From Slackia isoflavoniconvertens (GTDB lineage: Bacteria > Actinomycetota > Coriobacteriia > Coriobacteriales > Eggerthellaceae): a stretch of 64,000 nucleotides of DNA. The stretch is from positions 1 through 64,000 of the forward strand of contig NZ_QIBZ01000005.1 in the NCBI RefSeq assembly GCF_003725955.1. The letters run 5' to 3'. Positions 32,171 through 40,229 of the stretch are shown one piece after another; position 1 is the first letter of the stretch, and every line of letters begins with the position of its first letter. A program made the position numbers and the translations under genes. The notes under the pieces were generated by a model. It was not told where the DNA came from, did not search any database, and saw only the letters and a list, made by a program, of their open reading frames with translations.

Positions 32171-32480
32171 GCGCGGATAGACCTCGTCGTTCCTCTGCTG
32201 TTCCAACGCTGGTGGCAATAGATGCGTAGTGTGCTTTCGTCGCTTTTTGTAAGCAAGGTTCAGCAATAGCATCTTATGCGGTAGTGTACGTTCTTTTTCA
32301 TAGAGGCCTCGCTTTATGCGGGGCCTTTTGTATGAGCCGTTTTCGCAGATGTTGCGCCGCTTGTCGTTATGGAGCGTGGGGCGCGCGTCGCAACGGGTAT
32401 AATCGCCGAAGCTAGCTTTGGCGGCCAGGGCCGTCGGCATCGTTTGCGGCATGGAGCCGCGGGTTGAAAGGAAATTCTTC
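32171..32480. other. Intergenic region with terminator and malic-enzyme promoter
   Basis: No gene is seen. A terminator lies at 32303-32329, and TATAAT at 32398-32403 is a consensus -10 about 75 nt before the malic-enzyme start. No matching -35 is evident. Confidence 0.55.
32303..32329 (+). terminator. Terminator of the flavoprotein-cytochrome operon
   Basis: AGGCCTCGC-TTTAT-GCGGGGCCTTTTG, with one G-U pair and a T-run. Confidence 0.75.
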
Positions 32481-33632
32481 ATGGATATCGCTGCAGAATC
32501 GCTGCGTTTGCACGAGCAGTGGCAGGGCAAGCTCAACACCGTTCCGAAGATGGACATCAAAACGCGCGAAGATCTGGCGCTGGCGTATACGCCGGGCGTT
32601 GCCGAGCCGTGCCGTAAAATCGCCGACAACCCCGCCGATGCTTATAAATACACCATGAAGGCGAACACCGTTGCTGTGGTTTCCGATGGCTCGGCCGTGC
32701 TTGGCCTGGGCAACATTGGTCCTTTGGCTGCGATGCCCGTTATGGAGGGCAAGTGCGCGCTGTTCAAGGCGTTTGGTGGCGTGAATGCTGTGCCTTTGTG
32801 CCTCGACACGCAGGACGTCGATGAGATCGCCGAAACCGTAAAGCGTTTGGCCCCGAGCTTTGGCGGCATCAACCTGGAAGATATCTCCGCGCCTCGCTGC
32901 TTCGAAATCGAGCGCCGCTTGATTGATGAGCTTGATATTCCCGTATTCCATGACGATCAGCATGGCACGGCTATCGTTGTGCTTTCCGGCGTAATTAATG
33001 CGCTGCGCCTGACGGGCAAGAAGAAGGAAGCATGCCGTGTCGTCGTTAACGGTGCTGGCTCTGCTGGCATCGCTATTGCGAAGCTCCTGCTCGATTATGG
33101 CTTCAAGAATCTACTTCTGTGCGATAGGTGCGGCATTATTTCCTCGACGAGCGAAGGAATCAATGACGCGCAGCGTGCGATGCTTGCTACGACGAATCTT
33201 AATGACGAAAAGGGTGGCCTTGCCGATGCCATGCGTGGTGCCGATATTTTCGTGGGAGTTTCCGCTCCGGGCATTGTGAGCGCCGAAATGGTTCAGTCGA
33301 TGAACGAGGACGCGATTCTGTTCGCAATGGCCAATCCCACGCCCGAGATTTTCCCCGATGTGGCGCGTGCTGCCGGCGCCCGCGTGGTGGGCACGGGTCG
33401 TTCCGACTTCCCGAACCAGATTAACAACGTGGTTGCGTTTCCTGGCATTTTCAAGGGCGCCCTCGAGGCCCGCGCGACGCGCATTACCAAAGAAATGAAG
33501 CTTGCCGCCGCTGAGGCGCTCGCCGCGCTCGTGAGCGACGAAGAGCTTTGCGAAGACTTCATCATGCCCGAGCCGTTTGATCCGCGCGCGGTCGAGGTCG
33601 TGGCTGCCGCCGTGGCCAACGCTGTCGAGTAG
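32481..33632 (+). CDS. NAD(P)-dependent malic enzyme (malate to pyruvate + CO2)
   Basis: A 383-residue short-type malic enzyme. It has YTPGVAEPCRKIADNP, the catalytic and metal-binding region (VLGLGNIGPLAAMPVMEGK; PVFHDDQHGTAIV) and the nucleotide-binding loop VVNGAGSAGIAIAKLLL. The closing segment FAMANPTPEIFPD is typical. It lacks the C-terminal phosphotransacetylase-like domain found in MaeB. Coenzyme preference cannot be assigned. ATG at 32481 follows GAAAGGAA; a TATAAT -10 is upstream. It stands alone and ends before a terminator. Confidence 0.94.
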   Translation: MDIAAESLRLHEQWQGKLNTVPKMDIKTREDLALAYTPGVAEPCRKIADNPADAYKYTMKANTVAVVSDGSAVLGLGNIGPLAAMPVMEGKCALFKAFGGVNAVPLCLDTQDVDEIAETVKRLAPSFGGINLEDISAPRCFEIERRLIDELDIPVFHDDQHGTAIVVLSGVINALRLTGKKKEACRVVVNGAGSAGIAIAKLLLDYGFKNLLLCDRCGIISSTSEGINDAQRAMLATTNLNDEKGGLADAMRGADIFVGVSAPGIVSAEMVQSMNEDAILFAMANPTPEIFPDVARAAGARVVGTGRSDFPNQINNVVAFPGIFKGALEARATRITKEMKLAAAEALAALVSDEELCEDFIMPEPFDPRAVEVVAAAVANAVE

Positions 33633-33712
33633 GCTGAGCTGAGTTTTTGGCGGGCGAGGGCGCTTCGTGCACGCGAAGCGCGATTCTCGCATTGCTCGTA
33701 AGATATTGTTTG

Positions 33713-33742
33713 AAGCGGCGCTTTGCGAGAAGCGCCGCTTTT
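33713..33742 (+). terminator. Rho-independent terminator after the malic enzyme gene
   Basis: AAGCGGCGCT-TTGCGAGA-AGCGCCGCTTTT, a strong stem. The methyltransferase start lies 50 nt downstream, so that gene needs its own start signal or read-through. Confidence 0.85.
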
Positions 33743-33794
33743 GTTTGGCAAAGAACACGGGAGCGTGAGCTCTCGTTATTTCAGAGGAACCGCA

Positions 33795-34655
33795 TTGGAT
33801 GCAACGACAATCGATTTTCTGCGACAGGTGAACAACGACTTCTATGCGCGCTGCGCACCCTCGTTTTCTGCATCGCGCAACGCCCCGTGGGTTGGTTGGC
33901 GCTCGTGTTTGGAAGCGGTGCAAGACTGTGGCGCCGTGCGTTTATGCGACGGCCCGGACGTGCATTTATATGACCGCGTAACTGCACAGCCTGGGGCAAT
34001 CCGAAGGGGTGTTTCCGCTCGCGTACTCGATGTAGCGTGCGGTAATATGCGTTTCGCCGCGTTTCTTCGCGAAGAACTTCGCGGTCGCCACATCGACTAC
34101 TTCGCCGTCGACGACTGTGCGGGGCTGGTTCCTCACCTGTCCGGTGGCGAGGGCTTTTCTGCTTGCTTCCAAAACCTCGATATCATTGGCGAGCTTGCGG
34201 CTGGCATGGGTTTGGCGACCGCAATCGATACTGAACCTTGCGATTTGGTCGGATGCTTTGGGTTCTTCCATCACGTTCCTTCGTTCGAGCTTCGCGTACG
34301 GCTCATCGATGCACTTCTTCAGAAGACGGCGTCGGGTGGTGTTGTATGCGCGTCGTTTTGGCAATTCATGGGCGACGAGAAGTTTGTGAAAAAGGCCGAA
34401 GCGTGGAATTCAAAGGCGAAGAGCGAGCTCGCTTCTGCTGGGCTCGATGCGTCTCAGCTTGAAACAGGCGATTACTTCCTTGGGTGGCAAAATGAACCTG
34501 GCCTGTGGCGCTATTGCCATGATTTCGAAGAGCTTGAAATCGATGCGCTTGTTGCCGCTGCGTGTGAAGGGGGCAAGGCGCGAGAAGTTGCGCGTTTTTC
34601 CGCCGACGGAAAGAGCGGTGCGATGAATCGCTATGTGGTGCTGCAAAAACGCTAG
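33795..34655 (+). CDS. SAM-dependent methyltransferase resembling Trm9/ALKBH8-type tRNA methyltransferases
   Basis: 286 residues from TTG at 33795 behind CAGAGGAAC. The N-terminus VNNDFYARCAPSFSASRNAP has the 'fY-x-x-xA-x-x-FS-x-(T/S)R-x-x-PW' pattern that opens Trm9 proteins. The SAM loop is VLDVACGNMRF (about 77-87). GFFHHVPSFELRVRLIDALL and the late WRYCHDFEELE match the order seen in Trm9. Trm9 methylates the carboxymethyl group on tRNA U34, the product of the Elp3 pathway, and an Elp3 is encoded 5 kb away. The resemblance is by eye; a methyltransferase is secure, the tRNA role is inference. Confidence 0.75.
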   Translation: MDATTIDFLRQVNNDFYARCAPSFSASRNAPWVGWRSCLEAVQDCGAVRLCDGPDVHLYDRVTAQPGAIRRGVSARVLDVACGNMRFAAFLREELRGRHIDYFAVDDCAGLVPHLSGGEGFSACFQNLDIIGELAAGMGLATAIDTEPCDLVGCFGFFHHVPSFELRVRLIDALLQKTASGGVVCASFWQFMGDEKFVKKAEAWNSKAKSELASAGLDASQLETGDYFLGWQNEPGLWRYCHDFEELEIDALVAAACEGGKAREVARFSADGKSGAMNRYVVLQKR

Positions 34656-34756
34656 GACGCTGGCTGTCGAATTCCCCTTTTGAGGTTTCTTGCGTATCGG
34701 CCGGTCTTCGTGCTTCGACGGCAAGCGAATGCGTGGGCGCGACAGCCGCATATGAA

Positions 34757-34781
34757 AAAATGGCCCATTGCGGGCCATTTT
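34757..34781. terminator. Bidirectional terminator between convergent genes
   Basis: AAAATGGCCC-ATTGC-GGGCCATTTT. A's on the left and T's on the right suit both the rightward methyltransferase gene and the leftward zinc-ribbon gene. Confidence 0.85.
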
Positions 34782-34828
34782 CTTGAGGTTGAACTTCGGG
34801 TTGTTCGAACTTTGCTGCGGTGCCGTTG

Positions 34829-35464
34829 CTATTGGTCTTTGTGCGAGCACAAAAGCAAGATGCCGCCAATAAGGTTCACGAACAGGAGCGTACACACGCC
34901 AAACGCGGTGGTGTTGCGCTTCTTGCCCTTGTAAATTCCCCAGCTGATGATCGTCATGGGAAGCATCCATGCGAGAGGGATGATCAAAAGGGCGCAGGTG
35001 ATGGTCGAAACAAGGCACAGGATGAAATTGATTAGTCGCAATGTGCGATCGGAATCGGACATTGGGTAAATCGCGCCATCGTATGCGCCTTGATACGCAG
35101 GCTGGCCATACGGTGCTTGGTATGCATTCTGGTAGGGATTTTGTTGCGAGGGACCGGGCTGGGTGTAGTAACCCTGCTGCGTATTGGCATTGGGTGCAGC
35201 ATAGCCGTTTTGGGTGCCGTATGGCTGCGCGGGCGGCTCGTAAGGCGCATAGCCCGATTGCGTTTGCACGGGGGCCTGGGGCGCGCTCGGCTGTGCCGTG
35301 TTGGTGCCGACGGGCATCGACGGCTCTGGGGCATTGAAGGGCGATGCGGGAGCGGGGGGAACGGGGGCGGCGGGTTCACTTACCTCGGAAACCAACGGCG
35401 CGCCGCAGGATTCGCAGAATTTCGCGCCTTCGACAGATTCTTTTCCGCAATTCGGGCAGTTCAT
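34829..35464 (-). CDS. Zinc-ribbon membrane protein
   Basis: 211 residues. The N-terminal zinc ribbon MNCPNCGKESVEGAKFCESC supplies four cysteines. A long Pro/Gln/Tyr-rich linker (about 30-135, NPYQNAYQAPYGQPAYQG type) leads to two membrane helices (about 143-175 and 190-206). Proteins of this layout (zinc ribbon, low-complexity linker, small membrane domain) are frequent in Gram-positives and uncharacterised. The Pro/Gln/Tyr linker recalls the start of the HtrA-like protein and of the Ltp-repeat protein in this window. ATG at 35464 follows GGAAGCC. It is monocistronic. Confidence 0.85.
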   Translation of the reverse strand: MNCPNCGKESVEGAKFCESCGAPLVSEVSEPAAPVPPAPASPFNAPEPSMPVGTNTAQPSAPQAPVQTQSGYAPYEPPAQPYGTQNGYAAPNANTQQGYYTQPGPSQQNPYQNAYQAPYGQPAYQGAYDGAIYPMSDSDRTLRLINFILCLVSTITCALLIIPLAWMLPMTIISWGIYKGKKRNTTAFGVCTLLFVNLIGGILLLCSHKDQ

Positions 35465-35843
35465 GATGATGGCTTCCTTTCAGGGAGGGCATTTCAGCGG
35501 GAATCAACAAGGCCGATTTGGCGATTGCTGCCGCTTTGTTGACTGATGCTGAGATTGTATCGTACTCGGGGCCTGCGATGGGCGGCATGTGGCTGTCTTT
35601 GCCGAAATGCGAAACGCTTGTCAGCTTCGCGTAAGGGGTCCCTGTGCGCGGCCATGCATGGCAATAGGCGGGGCGGGTACCAGCGCTTTGGCCTGGGGCG
35701 CTTGAGGTGCTGCGGCGCCATGCCGCCGTTCTTTCCTGCGCTAAGATGGCGACGTATATTCTTCATGCGCGGTGCTTACCGGGTGCTGCGGTGACGCATG
35801 AGCCGAATTACGTCCTCTTTATTCCATGAAAGGCTGGCAATCG
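35465..35843. other. Intergenic region, nothing recognised
   Basis: Divergent promoter region for the zinc-ribbon gene and the DUF523 gene. Overlapping frames on both strands are Arg/Cys-rich without ribosome sites. No hairpin, repeat or RNA gene could be identified. Confidence 0.45.
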
Positions 35844-36284
35844 GTGGATATTCTCGTGAGTGCGTGTTTGCTTGGACATTCGTGCCGCTACGATGGTGGG
35901 TCGAAGCGCTGTGAGGCGGTATGCCGTCTTGCCGATGTTGGTCACACCCTGATTCCTTTGTGCCCTGAAGTCGAGGGCGGCTTGACGGTGCCTCATGCGC
36001 CGTGCGAGCTGCGTAAAACGCCTGATGGCGTGCGTGCGATTTCCATTGATGGGGTTGATTGCACGGCGCAGTACGAGGCGGGCGCGCGCATCGCTGTCGA
36101 AAAGGCCCAATCGAGCGGAGCTCGCGTCGCGATTCTTAAATCGAAAAGTCCCTCGTGCGGATGCGGAACGGTGTTTGACGGCACCTTTTCCGGAACGCTT
36201 CGCGAGGGGTGGGGCATTGCCGCCGCTGCGTTACGTGACGTAGGAGTACGCGTAATAGATGAGAACCATGTGGCAAATCTTTAA
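35844..36284 (+). CDS. DUF523 family protein (TudS-like thio-compound desulfidase family)
   Basis: 146 residues. The family's three cysteine motifs are present: SACLLGHSCRYDG near the start, LCPEVEGGL, and LKSKSPSCGCG. The cysteines in SACL, LCPE and SPSC correspond to the [4Fe-4S] ligands described for TudS, which removes sulphur from thiouracil. Other DUF523 members have unknown substrates. GTG at 35844 gives the usual family start (VDILVSACL) and has AAAGG upstream; ATG at 35826 would add six residues. It is followed after 117 nt by a membrane protein gene. Confidence 0.88.
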   Translation: MDILVSACLLGHSCRYDGGSKRCEAVCRLADVGHTLIPLCPEVEGGLTVPHAPCELRKTPDGVRAISIDGVDCTAQYEAGARIAVEKAQSSGARVAILKSKSPSCGCGTVFDGTFSGTLREGWGIAAAALRDVGVRVIDENHVANL

Positions 36285-36401
36285 GCGTGGAATGTGCCTC
36301 GCGATGTGGACGTACAATAGCCAAGTTTTGCAGGAAGGCATCGGCTCGGCAAGCGTGAGCGCGATGCGTTTCTGCCTGGGCAATGAAGAGGCGGGCGCGC
36401 A

Positions 36402-37079
36402 ATGGCTGAAGATAGGCAAATCAAAAACAACAACGAATCTAACCAGGCTCCAGTCGAGCCTCGCGAGCGCGTGGACACTCCAGCAAAGAAAAAAGCCGCC
36501 GTGGTGGTTGGCTGTCTTATTGTCGTGGTGCTCGTTGCCGCGATTATTTTCGTGCTTATGCCCCGTGATGCGGAAAAGGGCTCCGATTCGTCGATGGCCG
36601 ATGCTGCGCAAGCCATCGAAAACGAACAGCCCACTGCCGAGCAGCAGGCAGCGGCAGAAAAGGGAACGCTTGGTATGCGCATCTCTGCCGAGGGATATGA
36701 CGCCGAGACGGCATCGCCTGCCATTGCTCATATCTCCGGCACGAGTGACGCTGGCGAAGCCGTGGATTTCTGCACCGCACTCACATTGAACGCATCGACG
36801 CGCGTGCAAATTGACCCGGGTGCCTATGAGGTTGAAATCATTGCCCCCATTAACGCCGACGGATCTATGTTCAAGGCTCCTGAACCGTTCAAGGCTGTCG
36901 TGAAGGCGTCGGGCATCGCCGAGGTTGCGAAAAAGATGGCGTTCGTGCCTGCTCGCGAAGCGAATGGAGCTGTATCGGATGCGGCGAGCAAGGTTGCTCA
37001 AGCCATGGAGGTAAACGACGGCACGATTGCCGAAAACGCTGCCGAGGTCGCTGCGAAGAATGCTGCCGTCGCGTCGTAG
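36402..37079 (+). CDS. Single-pass membrane protein of unknown function
   Basis: 225 residues: a charged cytoplasmic start (MAEDRQIKNNNESNQAP), one strong membrane helix (about 31-53, AAVVVGCLIVVVLVAAIIFV), and an extracytoplasmic domain. The domain contains a beta-rich stretch (GTLGMRISAEGYDAETASPA; VQIDPGAYEVEIIAPIN) reminiscent of carboxypeptidase-regulatory-like or Ig-like folds, then an Ala-rich helix. No enzyme motif is seen. ATG at 36402 is preceded by GAAGAGGCGGG. A hairpin terminator follows. Conserved in context only; function unknown. Confidence 0.78.
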   Translation: MAEDRQIKNNNESNQAPVEPRERVDTPAKKKAAVVVGCLIVVVLVAAIIFVLMPRDAEKGSDSSMADAAQAIENEQPTAEQQAAAEKGTLGMRISAEGYDAETASPAIAHISGTSDAGEAVDFCTALTLNASTRVQIDPGAYEVEIIAPINADGSMFKAPEPFKAVVKASGIAEVAKKMAFVPAREANGAVSDAASKVAQAMEVNDGTIAENAAEVAAKNAAVAS

Positions 37080-37110
37080 CCATTTTGATTTCACAACGCT
37101 GGAAGAACGG

Positions 37111-37145
37111 GCGCCCGAATGCGCGGAAACGTGCTTTCGGGCGCT
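37111..37145 (+). terminator. Terminator after the membrane protein gene
   Basis: GCGCCCGAA ... TTCGGGCGCTTTTC, a 9-bp stem with extra internal pairing and a T-run. Confidence 0.8.
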
Positions 37146-37171
37146 TTTCGTTTCGGGCTTTCCTCAATGAA

Positions 37172-37201
37172 AAGGCTGGGCATCCTACGGTGTCCAGCCT
37201 T
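37172..37201 (-). terminator. Terminator of the uspA-like gene (leftward)
   Basis: AAGGCTGG ... CCAGCCTT. On the minus strand the stem is followed by TTTTC. Confidence 0.7.
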
Positions 37202-37242
37202 ACATTATGGGCGTGTTGCAGCCTTTGTATAGGCAGGTCGGG

Positions 37243-37728
37243 CTATTTCACGGTGAGCACGGGCATTTCTGCGCTGTGGAGCACGCCGTAGCTTACCGAG
37301 CCGAGCATGCCGCGCAATGCGCCCAATCCGCGGCGCCCCATAACAATAAGATCGGCACCGTGCGTCGCGGCATACTTCGCAATTGCTTCCGCAGGCGAGG
37401 TATCGGCGACGGCTTCAACGGTAATACGCTCGTCGTGAACGCTGTCGCCAAGGCTGTCGAGCACTTCCTTTTTCACGCGATCGAGGGCGGCATGTACCAC
37501 GTCTTTGTACGTCTCGTAATCGAGCAAGCCCCACGGTACTCCATCGATGGTGTTGCCTTCGGCATTGTCCATTGTGCCGACCATGCCTGAAGGCACGACG
37601 TGCAACAGCATGAGCTTGGCATCGGGGTCGTCGCCGATAAGGTCGCATGCCATCGAAAAGGCGTGTTTCGCTTGGTCGGAACCGTCGTAGGGGACAACGA
37701 TCGTTTTGAATTCGTGCTTGTTCGACAT
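37243..37728 (-). CDS. Universal stress protein, UspA family
   Basis: 161 residues with the Usp fold: TIVVPYDGSDQAKHAFSMAC at the start, HVVPSG after the second strand, and the ATP-binding signature GADLIVMGRRGLGALRGMLG followed by SVSYGVLHSAEMPVLTVK. The G-2x-G-9x-G(S) pattern indicates an ATP-binding type. ATG at 37728 follows TGGAGG. A -10-like TATACT lies at 37788-37783 on the minus strand. It is monocistronic; the specific role in stress survival is not predictable. Confidence 0.93.
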   Translation of the reverse strand: MSNKHEFKTIVVPYDGSDQAKHAFSMACDLIGDDPDAKLMLLHVVPSGMVGTMDNAEGNTIDGVPWGLLDYETYKDVVHAALDRVKKEVLDSLGDSVHDERITVEAVADTSPAEAIAKYAATHGADLIVMGRRGLGALRGMLGSVSYGVLHSAEMPVLTVK

Positions 37729-37912
37729 TGCGCACCTCCACATTCTGTGGCCATGGGGCTTCGAGCCCTCCAACTGAGGAAAAGTATACTCTACTTCCTA
37801 TAAATCTGCTGTTCAGACGCCTTTTTTGACTCAATTTGGCGGACAGATTCGTGCGTTTGTGGTGCGTGACGCGGAAAGGGGTGGTTGGTTTTGTCGAAAA
37901 AGGTGGAGGATC

Positions 37913-38122
37913 CTACAGAATCGCGCTGCGAACGCCCTCGACGATGATGCGGCGGCTCTCGTCGTTAAGCTCGAAGCTGAGCGCCACGAGCTCGTCAATC
38001 GTTAACATACCGGGGTTGTTTTCCCTTATGAGATACTCTTTTTCTGATAGGAGAAGCGCCTTGGCACATTCGATGGTAGTAAGCCCCGCCGCTTCGCGGG
38101 CTTGCTGCATCCAGCTTTTCAT
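37913..38122 (-). CDS. Small XRE-like helix-turn-helix protein
   Basis: 69 residues. AREAAGLTTIECAKALLLSEKEY resembles the first helices of XRE/Cro domains, and LTIDELVALSFELNDESR the closing helices; there is no second domain. ATG at 38122 follows GGAGATGGG; an ATG at 38134 is possible. It is divergent from the S24-type repressor gene, and a 19-bp palindrome lies over its promoter (-35 TTGACA at 38189-38184, minus strand, and -10-like TAAACT). The layout resembles a phage cI/cro switch, but no other phage genes are near. Confidence 0.7.
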   Translation of the reverse strand: MKSWMQQAREAAGLTTIECAKALLLSEKEYLIRENNPGMLTIDELVALSFELNDESRRIIVEGVRSAIL

Positions 38123-38156
38123 GCCCATCTCCATTCGTGTTTCAAAGCATAAGTAG

Positions 38157-38175
38157 TTACCAGTTTAACTGGTAA
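38157..38175. promoter_or_regulatory. Operator-like palindrome between divergent regulators
   Basis: TTACCAGTT-T-AACTGGTAA, 9-bp perfect arms around one base. It covers the spacer and -10 of the small XRE-like gene's promoter on the minus strand, so a repressor bound here should shut that gene off. Confidence 0.75.
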
Positions 38176-38244
38176 TCCTTCCATGTCAATTATGCCCATT
38201 ATTCAACCTGCTAGACTTTTATTCGCAGTTGAAAAGGGGAGTCT

Positions 38245-38904
38245 ATGGAAAATTTCATTGGGCGAAATATTCAGGCATTTCGCGCGCACAAGGGCTTTTC
38301 GCAAGAAGGGCTGGGCAATATTCTTGGAGTTTCCCAGACGTCGATATCTGCGTGGGAAGACGGCAAGAGCCTTCCCCGAAAAGTAAATGCCAGCGAGTTT
38401 TTCGAGGCCTTCCCCGAGCTCTCTCACGACGACATTTTCAGTGAAGAATGCGGATATGCCTGCAAAACGCTCAAACGAGCAAGGGGTCTCGATGTGGTTC
38501 AAGTCCCTTTTTATGGGGCGATTGCTGCGGGAACGCCGATTGAGATGATTGATGTTGATGAAACCATGCCAATTCCGGGGCACATTTACAATGCCTATCC
38601 AGATTCTTTTTTGCTGCGCGTATCGGGCGAGTCGATGAATCGCTGTATTCCGGATGGGTGCATTGCGCTTATCGATCCCGATTCGGAATGGGTCAGCGGG
38701 AAAATATACGCTGTGCGCGTCGGTGAAACTGATGCGACCGTCAAAATCGTGAACTTCTATAAGAGTTCCGTGGAACTCGTTCCCAACTCTTATGACCCAC
38801 GTTTCAAAAAGAAGAAATATTCGGCTGCCGAGGATGGCAACGATTCCGTGCATATTCTCGGCCGCGTCGTGTGGTTCTTTGCTCCTTTCAATTTCGGAAA
38901 ATAG
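38245..38904 (+). CDS. XRE-family repressor with S24 (LexA/cI-like) self-cleaving peptidase domain
   Basis: 219 residues. The helix-turn-helix is RNIQAFRAHKGFSQEGLGNI and VSQTSISAWEDGKSLP. The C-terminal S24 domain contains a likely cleavage site Ala95-Gly96 (AIAAGTP), the nucleophile Ser130 in VSGESMNRCI, and Lys167 in TVKIV. It should therefore be inactivated by RecA-assisted self-cleavage after DNA damage, as phage cI and LexA are. ATG at 38245 follows AAAAGGGGAG. It is divergent from the small XRE-like gene, and the shared palindrome is its likely operator. It may be a prophage remnant or a domesticated stress regulator. Confidence 0.88.
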   Translation: MENFIGRNIQAFRAHKGFSQEGLGNILGVSQTSISAWEDGKSLPRKVNASEFFEAFPELSHDDIFSEECGYACKTLKRARGLDVVQVPFYGAIAAGTPIEMIDVDETMPIPGHIYNAYPDSFLLRVSGESMNRCIPDGCIALIDPDSEWVSGKIYAVRVGETDATVKIVNFYKSSVELVPNSYDPRFKKKKYSAAEDGNDSVHILGRVVWFFAPFNFGK

Positions 38905-39023
38905 GAGCCTTTTTCGCTGTGGAAAGCGCGTGAGCGGGCGTTTTACGTGATAGTATTCTCGTTTGGCAACTTATACGCAAATCATGCGGCCGCTATGCGG
39001 CATATCAATCGATTGGATGAACC

Positions 39024-40085
39024 ATGCGAGACAGGCTCGAGAAGATCATCGCTGGCTACGAGGAGCTCCAGAACAAGCTTTCCGACCCGGCGATTCTGAA
39101 CAACCACGCTGAATATACCAAGCTCACCAAGGAATACTCCAACCAGGGCCCGCTTGTGGCCAAGGCTCGTGAATACCTTCAGGCGTGCGACGACATCGAC
39201 GATGCGAAGGAAATGCTCGACGATCCCGACATGCGCGAGCTCGCCCAGGAAACTATCGCTTCCGCCGAAGCGCAGCTTCCTTCGCTTGAAGAGGAAATCA
39301 AGTACATGCTCATCCCGAGCGACCCCGCCGATGAGAAAGACATCATCGTCGAGATTCGCGCTGCCGCCGGTGGCGACGAGGCCGCCATTTTCGCAGGCGA
39401 TTTGTACAAGATGTACCTGCGCTTCTGCGATTCGCAGCGTTGGAAGACCGAAACTATGGATGTGAGCCCCTCCGATGCTGGCGGCTATAAGGAAATTCAG
39501 TTCAAGGTGAAGGGCGACAAGGTCTATTCCGTCATGAAATTCGAGAGCGGCGTGCATCGTGTGCAGCGCGTTCCGAAGACGGAAAGCCAGGGTCGCATTC
39601 ACACGTCGACCGCTACGGTCGCCGTGCTTCCTGAAGCCGACGAGGTCGAGGTCGACATCAATGAGAACGATCTGCGCATCGATGTGTATCGCGCAGGCGG
39701 TCCGGGTGGTCAGTGCGTTAACACGACCGACTCCGCTGTGCGCATCACGCACCTTCCCAGCGGCCTTGTCGTTCAGTCTCAGGACCAGAAGTCGCAGCTG
39801 CAAAACAAGATTGCTGCAATGGCTGTTCTGCGTGCGCGCCTCTACGAGAAAATGCTTGCCGAGCAGCAGGCGGCCGAGGGCGCTGAACGTCTGGCGCAGA
39901 TTGGTTCGGGAGACCGTTCCGAGAAGATTCGCACGTACAACGCTCCCCAAGATCGCGTGACCGATCACCGTATTGGCTACAATGGCACCTACCAGGGCGT
40001 GCTCATGGGCAGCGACTTGGGTGACGTGATTACGGCGCTTCAGGCTGCCGATCGTGCAAGGAAGCTCGAGCAGGCGACCGAGTAA
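39024..40085 (+). CDS. prfA: Peptide chain release factor 1
   Basis: 353 residues. It recognises UAA/UAG and triggers peptide release. The stop-codon reading loop PKT (in RVPKTESQGRIHTSTATVAV) is the RF1-type PxT motif, and GGPGGQCVNTTDSAVRITH carries the catalytic GGQ, whose glutamine is methylated by PrmC, encoded next. The N-terminal helical domain and the C-terminal region EKIRTYNAPQDRVTDHRI are as in RF1. ATG at 39024 lacks a strong ribosome site. It forms a functional pair with prmC, with 144 nt of structured sequence between them. Confidence 0.96.
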   Translation: MRDRLEKIIAGYEELQNKLSDPAILNNHAEYTKLTKEYSNQGPLVAKAREYLQACDDIDDAKEMLDDPDMRELAQETIASAEAQLPSLEEEIKYMLIPSDPADEKDIIVEIRAAAGGDEAAIFAGDLYKMYLRFCDSQRWKTETMDVSPSDAGGYKEIQFKVKGDKVYSVMKFESGVHRVQRVPKTESQGRIHTSTATVAVLPEADEVEVDINENDLRIDVYRAGGPGGQCVNTTDSAVRITHLPSGLVVQSQDQKSQLQNKIAAMAVLRARLYEKMLAEQQAAEGAERLAQIGSGDRSEKIRTYNAPQDRVTDHRIGYNGTYQGVLMGSDLGDVITALQAADRARKLEQATE

Positions 40086-40106
40086 GGAAGAGTCGCATTC
40101 CGCCGG

Positions 40107-40173
40107 ACGAGCCCCGTCATACGTCAACGGCACAACGTTCCAGGCGTGCCTTATGACGCACGACGGGGCTCGT
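40107..40173 (+). other. Structured spacer between prfA and prmC (nested inverted repeats)
   Basis: Outer arms ACGAGCCCCGTC (40107-40118) and GACGGGGCTCGT (40162-40173) pair perfectly. Inside, GTCATA pairs with TATGAC (partly overlapping the outer stem) and GGCAC (40129) with GTGCC (40146). The following sequence (ACTTCTTTATTTG) is T-rich but not a clean T-run. It could be a weak terminator, an attenuator or a leader RNA structure of prmC. Confidence 0.6.
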
Positions 40174-40229
40174 ACTTCTTTATTTGTTGCAGAGCGCGGC
40201 GCCTTTCCGCGAAGAGAGAGAAGAGAGAA

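Noticed and set aside
30206-32629. 807-codon minus-strand frame opposite the flavoprotein-cytochrome operon
   Set aside because: Antisense shadow; the plus strand has motifs (Tat signal, FAD loop, haem sites) that leave no room for it.
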